Under the pieces are notes generated by a model. The model worked only from the letters and a program-made list of their open reading frames with translations, ran no database searches and was not told the origin of the DNA. From Pagrus major (lineage: Eukaryota; Chordata; Actinopteri; Spariformes; Sparidae): a stretch of DNA of 64,000 nucleotides. Of this stretch, positions 47,601 through 59,000 are shown piece by piece. The stretch lies in the NCBI RefSeq assembly GCF_040436345.1, contig NC_133218.1, positions 4,962,484-5,026,483 of the forward strand, given 5' to 3'. The stretch's first letter is position 1, and each line of letters begins with the position of its first letter. The translations under genes and the position numbers were made by a program.

Positions 47601-50053
47601 AAGTTTAAATTGGGAGCACCAAGTAATAGCTGTGTTTATTATTTACCTGCTCAATATGTTGGGACCAAAACAGAAGTATCTAACAGTCTGATGTCCACAA
47701 CTTCAGTTGTCATTTAAAAATGAAAACATTTTAAAATCAGTCACCTGTGCTTTGGATCTTAAACCTCATCTACAAACCACTTCTGTATTCCATTTGCATG
47801 TAGTCTTAGTTGCTACCCATTTCCACACCACCTTAACACTGCCTTGCATGTAGATTCTTATTCACTCTATTAGTCTGTTTTCACTGCAATTTGTTTAGTT
47901 ACTTTATGAAAATATGGATTACTGGAAGGCCAGGATATTAGATGTGATTACCTCAGAAATAAAAACAAAAAAATCTCTCCAGTGGGACACACCTCATCCC
48001 TCTTTGACTTCCAGTAGTACATTTATTTTCAGCACAAGCTAACACCCTGTAATGATTGACCTTCACTACCCCGACACTTTAAATGGTCCCTGCTGGTGTC
48101 ACATGTGAATAACGTCCTGGTTTGTCTTCCTCACAATGGGTTCACTAGACGGCTCCTCCAGTTCATCCAAGGCACAGGCGCTCACAGTCTGCGGGTGGGG
48201 AGAAATGGGTAGACCACAAACCAACCTCTAATTTGGACCTAGACACTGTCATGCAGCCAATCATACCCAATGCAATCAAGGTGTCCGCCCCGAACGAGAA
48301 GGCTCTGTCTAAATGCCACAAGTATGTGCTTAGACATCAAGAGCTTGCCTCCGACGGGGAGATCGAGACCAAATTGATCAAGGTAAAATTACTTGATTGT
48401 TTAATTTGAGACTCCTGATTATTTAATATTGTGCATGTGACTTTGACTTAATCACATTTTGATTTCACAATGGTGTCCTGTTTCAGATTTTAATGGGGGA
48501 GTGATATCTTTTTCACTGTTCTTTGTGAGTGTGAGTTTCTTCCTGTATTCTCCTTTGGACATTTGTGTGAAGCTTCTCTTTACTCTCTCAGGGCAATGTT
48601 TTTAAGACCAGAGGTGGAGGACAAGCTGTGCAGTTTACTGACATTGAGACACTAAAACAACAGTGCCCAACAGCACTAAGGTAAAGTATTTGTAATATTT
48701 GTATGTGTACCGAGCAATATGATATTATCTGTAAAATGGTATCCTAAAATATTTAATACTGTTCTTAAATGATTCCCATAGGAATAGATTTAATATATTT
48801 GACAGCATTATGTCATGATTACAAAGCAACCATAAATGAACCTCTTTTACATTCAGACCATTGCCAAACAAGTTCACACATTAACCTCTCATAATTGCAG
48901 TATACTAGTTTTTCAATATTGTCAGTATTTTACAACTGAAGAGGGGAGTTGCTACAGCAACGATGTTGAGCTTATGGCAGAGAACCAACTACTGCAAGGG
49001 GGAGACAAAAGTACCGCACTGCAGATTTAAAACACAAATGAACTTGTATTAAAGTGCCACATATTTTTAGCCTGATAGCAAGACCCTTCAAAATGTATAC
49101 GATTAACATTCATACAGCAAAGTGATTTTGCAGGAGAAAGTCGGGGAAGGATCAAAATTAAGATGAAAAAAAAAAAATCATCCACAACCCCACCACACCC
49201 AGTGGAGTGGCTTTTAGTCGGGCTTCTAGCAAAGAGTTATGTCCATAAAACAAGCAGATGGAAACACATGGAATAGCATGGAGACATACGATTCTGTTCA
49301 AACTGTCTTTGAACAGAATCAGCACTGTTTAAAAGAAACTGGAAAAAGAAATGTGTGTGTCTCTCTGAAAAACTGGTGGATTGACACCAGAACTTGTGAC
49401 CGTAAAATATAGGCCTACTGTATTTTGGGTATTTTGTTAATGAAACCAACCTTGGAAATTAAAGGTTTGTGATACTGAAACAGTAAGATTTTAGAGTTAC
49501 AATTTTTTCTAGTTTGTATCTGTTATATTATACAGTCAACACATTCTATTTAAATCAATTGAATGTAAGATGAAGTTCAAGTTCCTCTTTAGCATGTTCC
49601 TTCTGTCCAGGGAACTGACGAAAGCTCTTTTTTATTTCAGTCGCAAGAGGCGATCAGGGTCTGGAGAAGGACCAGTTCAGATCGAAGACATAGAGAACAG
49701 GGTAAGCTCTTAATTAAACTAATAATGGAAAATCTATATATTAAATTACGGTGCGATTTACACTATGCTTATGCTTTCTGGTCACTTCAGTGTCCAGTCA
49801 ACGTAAAGTTTATGCATTTAGTCTAATGTGTGTGTTAACCCTTTTCCACCCTTTTCCTTCCATAAGGCTCCAGTGGCAAGCACGCCTGGTTTTCAAAAGT
49901 AAGCAAATAAACCATGTGTGCTCACTTTTGTGTTTGTTTGTATGCACTGTCTGTTAAATGTTAAATAGTGGACAACATTCTAGCTGTTACCTTTAAAAGT
50001 CAGGTCATTAAGCTTTGTGTTTTTTCTTTTCTTCCAGACGCAGAAAACCTTAA
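35603..50053 (+). CDS. kif23: Kinesin family member 23 (MKLP1), complete
   Basis: There are 23 coding exons: 35603-35616, 36985-37051, 37392-37520, 37913-38018, 38313-38449, 38552-38664, 38819-38989, 39743-39855, 40273-40394, 40632-40734, 40905-40984, 41088-41207, 41321-41480, 41609-41773, 42114-42280, 42380-42553, 46265-46471, 46711-47055, 48149-48382, 48592-48680, 49641-49701, 49867-49898, 50038-50053. They total 974 codons plus TAA; human has 960 aa. It is a plus-end motor that, with RACGAP1, forms centralspindlin at the midzone for cytokinesis. Motor domain about 27-440: P-loop GVTGSGKT (112-119), switch [10 protein letters not shown] (296-304), switch II DLAGSER (338-344). Coiled coil about 535-690. 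Then comes a serine-rich cassette exon, HRRSQSAG (Ser843/Ser845, matching the human Aurora B/14-3-3 site region) and a basic tail KRRKP. The linker after GRRHRNQ is longer than in human, and the C-terminus is shorter and differs from it. The ATG has A at -3. Confidence 0.97.
35617..36984 (+). other. kif23 intron 1
   Basis: The donor is GTGAGT after a 14-nt coding exon 1, and the acceptor is CTCTTGCAG. It is 1.37 kb, AT-rich and without a recognised repeat. Two open frames of 106 and 60 codons near the 3' end run on opposite strands and are not genes. Confidence 0.85.
38990..39742 (+). other. kif23 intron 7
   Basis: The donor is GTAAGA and the acceptor TTGTTTTAG. It is 753 bp, with no feature beyond short chance open frames. 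Confidence 0.85.
43663..44471. mobile_element. Non-autonomous hAT-type transposon
   Basis: The element begins TAGGGCTGCTCGATTATG and ends CGCCCAGCCCTA, imperfect terminal inverted repeats. It is flanked by an exact 8-bp duplication ACCCATAT at 43655-43662 and 44472-44479. The 8-bp duplication is the hAT hallmark. AATCACGATTA motifs near the left end are mirrored by TCGAAATCGAAAT near the right. There is no transposase. Overlapping frames on both strands at 44098-44384 are its GC-rich core, not genes. Confidence 0.9.
45070..46117. mobile_element. Non-autonomous DNA transposon, CAGTGTTTCCGC ends
   Basis: The termini CAGTGTTTCCGC / GCGGAAACCCTG are inverted and flanked by CAAGT at 45065-45069 and 46118-46122. 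Subterminal AGTGGCGGCG pairs with the CCGTGGCGG/TGGCGGC region on the right. A second inner inverted pair is GTCGACTAGTCGCTGAT (about 45162) and ATCAGCGACTAGTCGAC (about 45920), suggesting a nested element. It contains G21 and a poly-A run (about 46022-46039). The open frames of 70 and 124 codons at 45383-45757 overlap on opposite strands and show no transposase motif. The superfamily is uncertain. Confidence 0.75.
45125..45145 (+). repeat. Poly-G run, 21 nt
   Basis: An unbroken run of 21 G near the left end of the transposon. It could form G-quadruplexes, and its length is likely unreliable in the assembly. Confidence 0.9.
46711..47055 (+). other. kif23: kif23 cassette exon (CHO1-type)
   Basis: This coding exon is 345 nt (115 codons) and begins and ends in phase 0, so skipping it keeps the frame. 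It corresponds in position to mammalian exon 18, which is alternatively spliced to give the longer CHO1 isoform with an actin-binding segment. The fish segment has a long serine tract and a conserved core [12 protein letters not shown] (human SVASCISEWEQK), followed by an RRRGKHW motif like the human RRRGMYW. Whether fish skip it is inference. Confidence 0.75.
47056..48148 (+). other. kif23 intron 18
   Basis: The donor is GTTAGT and the acceptor TTCACTAG. It is 1.09 kb with no recognised repeat. The weak donor and acceptor would suit regulated inclusion of the preceding exon. Confidence 0.85.
48681..49640 (+). other. kif23 intron 20
   Basis: The donor is GTAAAG and the acceptor TTTATTTCAG. 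It is 960 bp with no recognised feature. Confidence 0.85.
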
Positions 50054-50687
50054 GTTGCTGTACATATGAAGATTTTGCCTGACTATCGGAACAGTGAAGG
50101 GACCGTCATGTCAAACTATGCATCATTTTGAGAGTTGGAGCATTTTTTCTATTACGTCTGATCTCCATTATAAATTAATAGGGTGAAATTATAATTTAAT
50201 CATCACTAAAGTGGCATTGGTTAAACAGTGTAGAATATTTCACATGCATTTGCTGGATAAGTTTGCTTTTTGAATGCTGGATTATTACTTCTTAAAGACA
50301 TGGATATGATTCTTCTGTGATAAATGTAATGTTTTGTTACTAATGTTATTGCTCTCTTTAACTGCAACCCAAAGACTAGAATGTTTGAGCTTTCGAACAA
50401 TAGATTTTTTATTCTAATTTTTTAACTTCATAGTGTCATCTTACTTTTTTTCAAGGGTTATTCATGTAGTGGATGTCACACTGAGCATACGGCTGATTTA
50501 AATAATCATCAGCAGTATGTTCACAGTTGCTCTGTGTACAGAACACAGTTGTTTTGTAAATATCGAGCTGTCTAGTAGGTTTTGCTTCAATCCATCTTTG
50601 ACCAACTGTAAATAAGTTTTGAGGCTTTTTACCTTTGTGTATTCCAACAACTCCGAAGATGTTTAGCACGCTGCTCTTTTTGGTGGC

Positions 50688-50693
50688 ATTAAA
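50688..50693 (+). promoter_or_regulatory. Candidate polyadenylation signal of kif23
   Basis: ATTAAA, the commonest variant hexamer, lies 635 bp after the stop and is followed by TTTTGTCGTGATGATTTCTT. The stretch 50054-50687 would be 3' UTR. Confidence 0.5.
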
Positions 50694-50699
50694 ATATAC

Positions 50700-51455
50700 T
50701 CTAACGCAAAGTTTTGTCGTGATGATTTCTTAATCCATGAAGACAGAAGGGTTTAAAAACCTACATCTCGTAAGGCCGTGAACATATCCAAAACACGCCC
50801 TTTTTCTTTTACTGAGCTTTGGAGGCTCCTTTACACATTGATGAGAGAGAACAAGGTAATTGACATTTTGCTAAATATCTTTTAATTCGACTAAATCAAA
50901 AAAGAATACATTTTTAGAGGCAGAAGGATTTTTGGCAGCATGATGAAATGGGTTGCACACGTTATGCTGCAAATTATAGCTTTTTTAATTAATCTTAATG
51001 TCAAGGAGACTTCCTGTCAATAAGCTGTATAAAGAGACTCCACAAGCTAGAGGTCAAGCACACACATTTCCTCTGACATTTTGTCAAAGCCACAATGACC
51101 CACTCAGCCTGAAGTCAAAGGCTCACTTTAGGGCTAAGCACACAGTTTGCCTTGCTGACAAGTCGACACTTTATCCTTGTTTGTGCAACATTTTTGGCCT
51201 GTCAACAGGTGAGAAATGTCAAACCAAACTACACAACCAGGTAGAAGCATACACTAGCAAGTCTGTATATGTTTCTTCTCACCACTGCTAAAATCCTGTG
51301 GACTGGATCTCTGCTTGCGTTCTGGTTGTGTGAAATTCCACCAACATCTTTCAAATGCTTTGAGGATAAAGGTGTTGGATGACAGATTGCTGTTGTGGCA
51401 TCAGCTTCTTGGACAAGCATTTGAGAGCTGTGCGTCATCCAAAACAAAGCATAAT
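50700..51455. other. Intergenic left of assembly gap
   Basis: No gene or repeat was recognised. Short open frames here have no family signature. Confidence 0.5.
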
Positions 51456-51555
51456 NNNNNNNNNNNNNNNNNNNNNNNNNNNNNNNNNNNNNNNNNNNNN
51501 NNNNNNNNNNNNNNNNNNNNNNNNNNNNNNNNNNNNNNNNNNNNNNNNNNNNNNN
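51456..51555. other. Assembly gap (100 N)
   Basis: Exactly 100 N, the usual placeholder for a gap of unknown length between scaffolded contigs. The order, orientation and distance of everything to the right relative to the left rest on scaffolding, not on continuous sequence. Confidence 0.99.
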
Positions 51556-52660
51556 AACACGGATAATTGTGTGTCTGCATGAAGAGAAACTGCTGGACTT
51601 GAAACACTGACGCACCCCCATACAGCACTGCTATAATCTCTGGATAATGGCACACTTTAGTCCATGGGTAATATTTGAGACAGTTATGTCACATGGACTT
51701 TGTGATATAATCATTTTTGTATTTCAAAACATCAACCAGGCATTTGCTATACAGCAGTGTTTGTTGCATAATCGTCGATGTTTAGTTGTACAATTTGTTC
51801 CATAAACACATTATTAAAAGTAATTCTGATGTTTACATGTTTCAGCGATGCTAATGGTGACATTTGGCCAGTCGCACAATTTGGCTGATGTGTTGTTTAA
51901 TAAATATTAATAAGCTCACCAAGAAAAATTAGAGGAGATGTTAATTGCAGAAAAAGAAAAAGAAGCCTACTCAGTATTTACCCAAAAGATGTGGAATGAC
52001 TTTGGATTCCAAAATGTTACAAGCTTGGCATTCCTTACTCTCCCTGTAAAGGAAAGTGTGTAAATGACTTCTAATTGGAAAATATTTGAATTTTTTTGTG
52101 TTGTTTATGTTTTCATTTCACACTTTGCTTAATAGTTCTTAAAATGATTAGGCTCTAGGCTTCCTGCCTATGTCATTAACTGACAGAAACATGAGAGGCA
52201 GTGTCATTTGGACCTAGAAAGTAGCAACATCCGATAAGATCATACATGCAGCCCTGATTACCAGGACGCTGTGCAAAACAAACAAGAACAGATTGTGCTA
52301 ATTTGTCTAATGTGATTAATTAGGATCGGACCTGAGTCCCCAACCCATAGCGTTGGTATTTGACGGCCTCAGAATGAGACTGAAAAATCAACCATCTCTC
52401 ACCAGAATCCCTTCGAAAGTTTGCAGCCATGGTGTGGCTTTATCCACAATCAGTGAATGTATAATGCCAGAGAACATAGCTCTCTCTCTCTCTCTCTGTT
52501 TCTAACTCTGCAGAGGTTGTGTGTTTGACTGTAGACCTGATGAGAAGAGTGAGGGGAGATTGTCAACCAGTTAATCATCCGATGATAGTGCTGTTTTTTT
52601 TAAAAAAGAAAAAGAATAAAAATCCAAATATCGCCATATACACTTTGACGCTGGACAATT
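51556..52660. other. Non-coding right of gap
   Basis: No coding exon was seen. There is a short (TC)n run near 52481-52497, and TAATTAGGATCGG-type AT-rich sequence near 52310. GAATGAGACTGAAAAATCAACC at about 52372-52393 resembles an arm of the hairpin MITE family at 9097, so a degraded copy may lie here. Confidence 0.45.
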
Positions 52661-52915
52661 GGTAAACGGTAAATGGTCTTGCATTTCTATAATACTTTTC
52701 CAGTCTACTGACAGCTCAAAGCGCTTTACAATACTTGGCACATTCACCCATTCACACACACATTCATACACTGATGGCGGAGGCTGCCATGCAGGGCGCC
52801 AACTGCTCATCAGGAGCAATTTGGGGTTCAGTATCTTGCTCAAGGATGCTTCGATATGTGGCTGAGGGGAGCCGGGATTCGAACCAGTGACCTTCCGATT
52901 GCTAGACGACCCGCG
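52661..52915 (-). mobile_element. tRNA-derived SINE, copy 2
   Basis: Read on the minus strand it carries the B box GGTTCGAATCCC, then CTTGAGCAAGATACTGAACC, TTGCTCCTGATGAGCAGT, a CATCAGTGTATGAATGTGTG block and the 3' tail GTAAAGCGCTTTGAGCTGTC. It ends in CATTTACCGTTTACC. The A box and 5' end are missing. It belongs to the same family as 29746-29979, but its 3' region is complete. The open frames on either strand here are SINE sequence. Confidence 0.88.
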
Positions 52916-54109
52916 GAAGGAGGATCCTTGAAAGGGTCAGTCATTCACAAGCAAGGATGGGGCAAGGTTCACCACTTTCTGAAACACATGATTGTGTAAA
53001 GGATATTACTACATGGGCTCAGGAATGTCAGGATCAGGATATCAGGCTGATATTGGTCACATAGAATACCAATGTTGCGCTTAAAATTACTGAGTCTAGA
53101 GAGTCTGTGCTTCACTCAGTTCGTTGATTACACTTCAACACAGACATGTGTTATTGCTAAGTTCTTTCTAAAACCGAGCCGGATCACTTAGAAAAAGCAA
53201 TTACATCCCAAATCCACGATTGGTGTCCATATTCTTGTTTTAGCACTAGTAGATCATGTGCTTTAAATCCTACCAAAGTATGATTAGTTTCTTCACTTTT
53301 AAATCCTTTGTTCCTTTTTTTAGCGTTTAGCATCCTAGAAACATCATCTCTGTTCCTGAGATCCCCATTTGTTTCTATGATGTTGTAGGACAAGCAGCTG
53401 GCATGACCTGCCTCTAAAATAATGCTTAAAGGTCCTGTTTATGTATTTTTTCACTTGTCTCCCCCTCCATTTGATTAGGAGTTTGCTTAATCCCTCAGTA
53501 GGGCTCAGTTATAAGCTTTCTGGTAATGACCTGCTTAATCCTCCTACTGGAGATAAAACACAGAGGCGCATTAACTTCAAAGCAGTTTACTCACTTCTCG
53601 GCTGCCTCTGAACAAAGCTTTATTATTGAGCTGTGCTGCTGGTCTGTTGTTTTGGTGTAGGTTTGTCTGTCCGTTGGCCATACCTTATTTATTGGCCTGG
53701 AAAAACACCAAGGTTTTACAGTTTCATGGTGACCAGATATACTTCAGTATTTTTCTGTTATTTATCAAGAAAACATTTTCTGATTCGTTATCTCATTCAG
53801 GGTTTTGGGGCTGTTCGCCGATGAATCAAGACATGTACATGCCACATTGGGCTTTAGAAAGCAGCATTTTTTCTCTATTTTCTGGCGTTTTTTTCTAAAC
53901 AATTAATCTACTAATCGTGAAGATATTTTGAAGATTAATTTGTTATGAAAACAATTACTGGTTGTAGCCTTGCTGCCATTTGGTGAATTTCGGTACTTCA
54001 TTTTAAAAACAACCATCACAACATATTTACTGGCTGTGCTGTGGTGTCAGGCAGACATTAGCAACAGTACGACCGGCAGTTTTCCTTAAAGTGAGTCCCC
54101 AGTGCTGCC

Positions 54110-54223
54110 TCATGAATATGCAGACCTCTGTGCTCGCTGTGGCTGCAGTTCTGAGGTTTCAGCTGCAGTCAGAGAGAGACAGAGAGAGAGAGGGCTGAAG
54201 ACTCAGTGGCCAAGCTGAAACAG
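54110..54223 (+). other. Possible non-coding first exon of right glce
   Basis: A GC-richer island, including GCTCGCTGTGGCTGCAGTTC and a GAGA run, ends at CTGAAACAG followed by a strong donor GTAACC at 54224. The coding exon at 61917 starts directly after an acceptor 13 bases before its ATG, so at least one non-coding exon must lie upstream. This is the best candidate I see, on weak evidence. Confidence 0.22.
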
Positions 54224-54589
54224 GTAACCGCACATTCTGCACTTGTTCTGGTTAGTAAGTGTACTTTACCAACAGATAAGTGCAGTTAGCCTGGCCTGCT
54301 TTATTTCTTACAACCTTGCCATATTACACAATCCCAAGTGACTTACAGTGTCACTCTTTTAAAAGTCAGTTATCTAACGGCTATATAACTGACCTCAGAT
54401 CAGTTTCTGCTTTGATATTTGTGACTTAACCTTTTAGTTTACAATGCTTTATGAAAGAAGTGCTAATTATTATTATTTTTTTTTTATGAAATCGATTGAA
54501 ATGAACATTGGATTTCAATTCTAATCAAAAGCAGGATCTGTGATGGAGCTGTACAATAACGTGTTGCGATTTTTTTTGACAGATGCTGC

Positions 54590-55110
54590 GATTATGATAT
54601 GATTCACAATTAGTGTAATGGTCATTTTTGCATCACAATTTTCATTTTCATAGAACTGAGATATTTGTGATATTTGTTGGGGTTTAACAAAACAAACATG
54701 TTTTTTTTACATCTAAAAAAAACCACCCCAAAAATATGGTAGTTTTATCACACTTGACACAACGTGGCCATCTTTTTAAAGAAGAAACTGACAGACATTT
54801 TAAAATGTAAATTACTGTTTTAGGGAGTTAAACAAATGATCTGTCGACCTTTCCAAATCGAGGTTTAACAATCAGGTTGTCACGTTCCTTCAAATCCATA
54901 ATTCAATTTGTTTTTCCATTTTAAGGGCATGATTTGATTTAGTTTTCAATATATATTTTTTTGCAGGTCCCGTGTTTGGTTTCAGTGATCGACTTTGAAA
55001 ACAACATTTTGACACTCCTACAAACAATGACATAGTCATCGATGCAAAAAAATAAATAATTGAAAATTGAATCGAATCTTCACCTTAAAATCAAAAGTCA
55101 AATTGAATCG
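54590..55110. repeat. Degraded repeat-like AT-rich block
   Basis: GTGTTGCGATTTTTTTTGAC and ATTATGATATGATTCACAAT at the left and AATTGAAAATTGAATCGAAT at the right look like eroded ends of a fold-back element. No clear terminal repeat or target duplication was found. Confidence 0.3.
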
Positions 55111-55415
55111 TGGATATGAAGAATGCTGGAAGGGATCGTTAACATATTTTGGTGAAAGACTTTATGTTGTTCACCAACACTTTGAATAGCGTCTTTAGAT
55201 AACATAATGTATAATTGTCATTTCTTTGTGTACTTGAATACATAAAGAAACAAAATGCTATTCCCATAGCAGTGCAACAGAAGAAAAACAAGTCACCAAT
55301 AAATATATAAAAAACATACCTAAAAACATTAACACAGGTAACATAGAAACAGAACATTTAGCAGAACTGTATGTTAAAGTGCAGGACTAGAATGGGTCAC
55401 AAAAGAGAGATTTAT

Positions 55416-56014
55416 CAGTCCCTCCAGAAAAACGCGATAATCAGCCAAAGTCCGCACATTTATGCAGGGGCCGCATTTTTTCAAAGACGCCGCACTTTGG
55501 CCGCATAAATCGCCGATTTCCGTGTAAAATGCGCGAAATATGCGGGGCTTGCATGATTTCATAATCCCTGCATTTTCGTTGCAAAAAAGTCACATATATC
55601 TTCGCAGAAAGTTGAAAAATGTTGCATTTACTTCACACAAGAGCAGCCATTTTCCTCCTTTTGCACTCCTAGCACTTTCTGTGATGTAGTATGCTTGCTT
55701 ATCATAGAAAGTCATTAGAAATGACTCTTTACATTAAGGTAGTAGCCTAGTGAGCCTAGTAACAGAGTGTTGGGGGAATCACTTTTTTTTTCTTATTCAT
55801 CAAACCGCAGTTTTTGCAAGTTCCCGCAATTTTTGCAAATTCCCGCAATTTTTGCAAATTCCCGCAATTTTTGTAAATTCCCGCAATTTCATCGCATAAA
55901 ATTGCATAAATATCCCGCATATTCCATCGCATTTTTTAAGAAAACGTGCCGCATAATCAAGGATTTTTGCCCGCAACAATCACAAAAAAACTCCGCATTT
56001 TTCTGGAAGGACTG
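55416..56014. mobile_element. Non-autonomous DNA transposon, CAGTCC ends
   Basis: The left end CAGTCCCTCCAGAAAAACGC and the right end CGCATTTTTCTGGAAGGACTG are inverted repeats. They are flanked by ATTTAT at 55410-55415 and 56015-56020, a 6-bp direct repeat. The interior is rich in CCGCAT/CCGCAAT words and includes a 19-bp tandem array. It is non-coding. The superfamily is not assigned. Confidence 0.82.
55805..55895 (+). repeat. 19-bp tandem array inside transposon
   Basis: CCGCAATTTTTGCAAATTC is repeated almost five times with one or two changes per unit. Confidence 0.93.
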
Positions 56015-56020
56015 ATTTAT

Positions 56021-59000
56021 ATAACTCTACTCGCATACTAAATGGTTGTGGGATTAAGATGCAGGGTATTTTTTTGCCTGTCAGTCATTGCCTTAAATTC
56101 ATCCTGATGCCTCCACAGTATCATAATCAGGCTCGGAGCCACAATAGACACCCACAATACATATGCACACACATATACGCACACGCACGCACACACACCA
56201 TCACAGCTCCACAGGAACTAACATGCCTCACAGCTTGAGCATAAGCTGATAATTTAGAGGCAGTCTCAGGCCCATACCTTACTTCACCCGTGGAGGAGAG
56301 CAGTGAAAATGTCAGGAGTTTAGTTGGGGATACAACACCTGCCCCTCACACATACACCGGGCCTCTGCTCCAATAGCTCCCTGAGGGTGGCTCATGAGCA
56401 CTCAGCTTTTATTGCCATGATGACTGCCTGTGATTTTTGCAACAGAGGACCGCAGGAGAAGAAAAACATCTCTATTCGCCCATCCCTATGCTCACTGCTG
56501 CAGCAGTTTTGACATGTTGTAAACGTTGTACATTCTGCACCAGGGACTACGATGGAGATTAGCAGCTAGTTTGTTGTTTTAACAAGGTCACAGTGTTTTT
56601 TCACTGATTTGATTTCTCGCGTTTCCTTTGAAAATGCCTCACCCTCTCAACAACAAACAAACACTATTAGTATGGTATAGTATTAGACACCTGTTTGAAT
56701 TTTCCCAGCCTTGTTACTGAGGATTTGAGGGATAAAGACATTCAAATATTTGCATATGTCAGGCAGAATTAAGACCCATAACTTTAAGCCAGGGATCACT
56801 TGCAGCATATGATGAAACAACCATCAGGGCAATCAGAGATTCCTAATATGTTACAGTCCATCGCAGCCTGAAGGCAAAAGGCAAAGTCTAAAGCCTTTGA
56901 TGCTCTGCAGGAGCAGCAAAATGCTGCATGGACCTCAGGAATTCAAGATGGTGAAGTTGCTCGTCTTCTCAAGCAGCTTAGAGCTGTCAGTAATATCATG
57001 TGGGATTATCAGAGAGAGATCATTAAGCTTTTACAAAGTCAGATGTGCAATCAGCAGCTTGTCATTGTTGGAACACTAGAGGTGTCTATTTTTGATGCCC
57101 TGGCGATTTATTTTTGAAAACTGTTATATAATGTAATGAGTGCCGCTAGGGCTGCAATTAATGAGTTCAACTCAGAGCCACAGGTGACATCTTCAAATGT
57201 CTTGTTTTGTCCAACCAACAGTCCAAAACTCATGATATTCAGTTCATTATCACATAAAGGAAAGAAAAGAAGGGAATACTTATAAAGGAGAAGCTTGAAC
57301 CAGTAAATGTTCGACATTTTTTGGCAAAAATGTATTTCTACTGGTCAACCAATCCATTGTTTAAGCCCTGTATACCACTTATGTAATATGTTCCCAGAGA
57401 GCTACAGCATATAGCTAAAATTAGCCATTTACCATTAACAAAGTAAGGTTGTTTTGCAATAAATTACCTGTTTCCCCTAGTCTTGTTTTTGCGTTAAGAT
57501 GAACATAGCACAAAGTGTGACAGAACATGCACCTTAATTATAACAACCATTTTATCCACGGAGAGGCACAGAACGTACAAACTTAGTGATGTGTTCAAGT
57601 GCAGCTTTTTGGCTGAGATAAATGAGGTGACGCAACAGTCAGCCTTCATCACAGCTAGTTCTTTGATGTCAGTTTGGTCTGTAGAGGCCACACACTTGAT
57701 AAAGTCGCACATCTCCACATTTTATATCAAGCTTTCAGGGGTAAGTTGTTAGGTATCGTGTCCATAGTATAGAAGAGTTTTGTTCAACATTGTGTTAGCA
57801 CAGAAACCTAGACAATGTTGCCATTATTTAATTACAAAACATCACAAATTGCTGTCATCAGTTTCTTTTAAGAAAATACTTGGCAGAGCCGAGAGCTGCT
57901 GTAGTGAATAATGACTACAGTGTTTGGATTTTTGTTGTTGATAATTGTGTATTTCCTTACAAAAATGACAGACCTTGTGGTTTGTAAAACAGTAAGTAAA
58001 AGTGTGCCAAAGCCTTCCAAGTGCCAAGTTTGGCCAGTTATGTATTCATGAAGAATGATACCATCATATAAAAAGTCGAAAAATTCTCTGTCTGTTATTT
58101 CAGGCACTTTTCGGTTTCCTGAGGCGGGACACTGGGAGCACATTGTTGCACACTGAAAAGCTGCTTTTGTTTTCCAGTGTCATTTTCATTAATCTGTCAA
58201 GCATGGAGGACTTTTATCCTCTGACAGGATTGTCTTCCACCTCCTGTCCAGTTGACATATTTTTATGTCAGTGTAGTTTTTCTTCCAGATCAAAACCATG
58301 TTATTATCAGAGGGATTATATCTAACACTTCCTGAGTGGAGCTGATAACCAGTGGATTACACCAAGGTCCATCCAGATCTTATAAACAAGTCCTCATACC
58401 TAGACTACAAAGAAAAAAAGATATTCAGATATCCAACCTCTGTGGTCCATGTCTGTTGGAGTTTAGGTAAGTAAAACTAGGAGATTACCCCCCCATTTTG
58501 TATTTCTAGCTCTATAACTGTGTCTTGAGTGAGTTCTGTCACATACTTGATAATTGCGAGAAGCCTCGCCAAATGTATCACTCTCTGACAAGTAAAATTT
58601 CAAAAGTGTGTAATTTCGTCATTCATTTTAATGTTGCAGAGTTTTATCTGCTACTCTTTTTAGTTATTCTAATGATATATAGAGCAAATAAAGTTTCAGT
58701 TTCTGGTTAGTTAAGATCTCCTGACTTCACAGTCTTCTATCTCTGCCCTCTTTTTCTTCTTCTCTTTCTGTTGTTTTTTCCGAGAAATGTCCGTCTTTCC
58801 GGAGCTACTTTCAATCACAAAGCAAATGCTTATTTGTTTGTCTGATGTGGTTGAGACGGAGTATGACATCACCTGAATCAAAACATTTGTCATTTCTGAT
58901 CTGTAAACAAACTCTATCCTGTAATTTGCTCACCTGTGACATTATCTCCTCTTCCAGTCTGCTTGATGTTGCTGCATCAGGGTGTAAATCACGCTCATGA

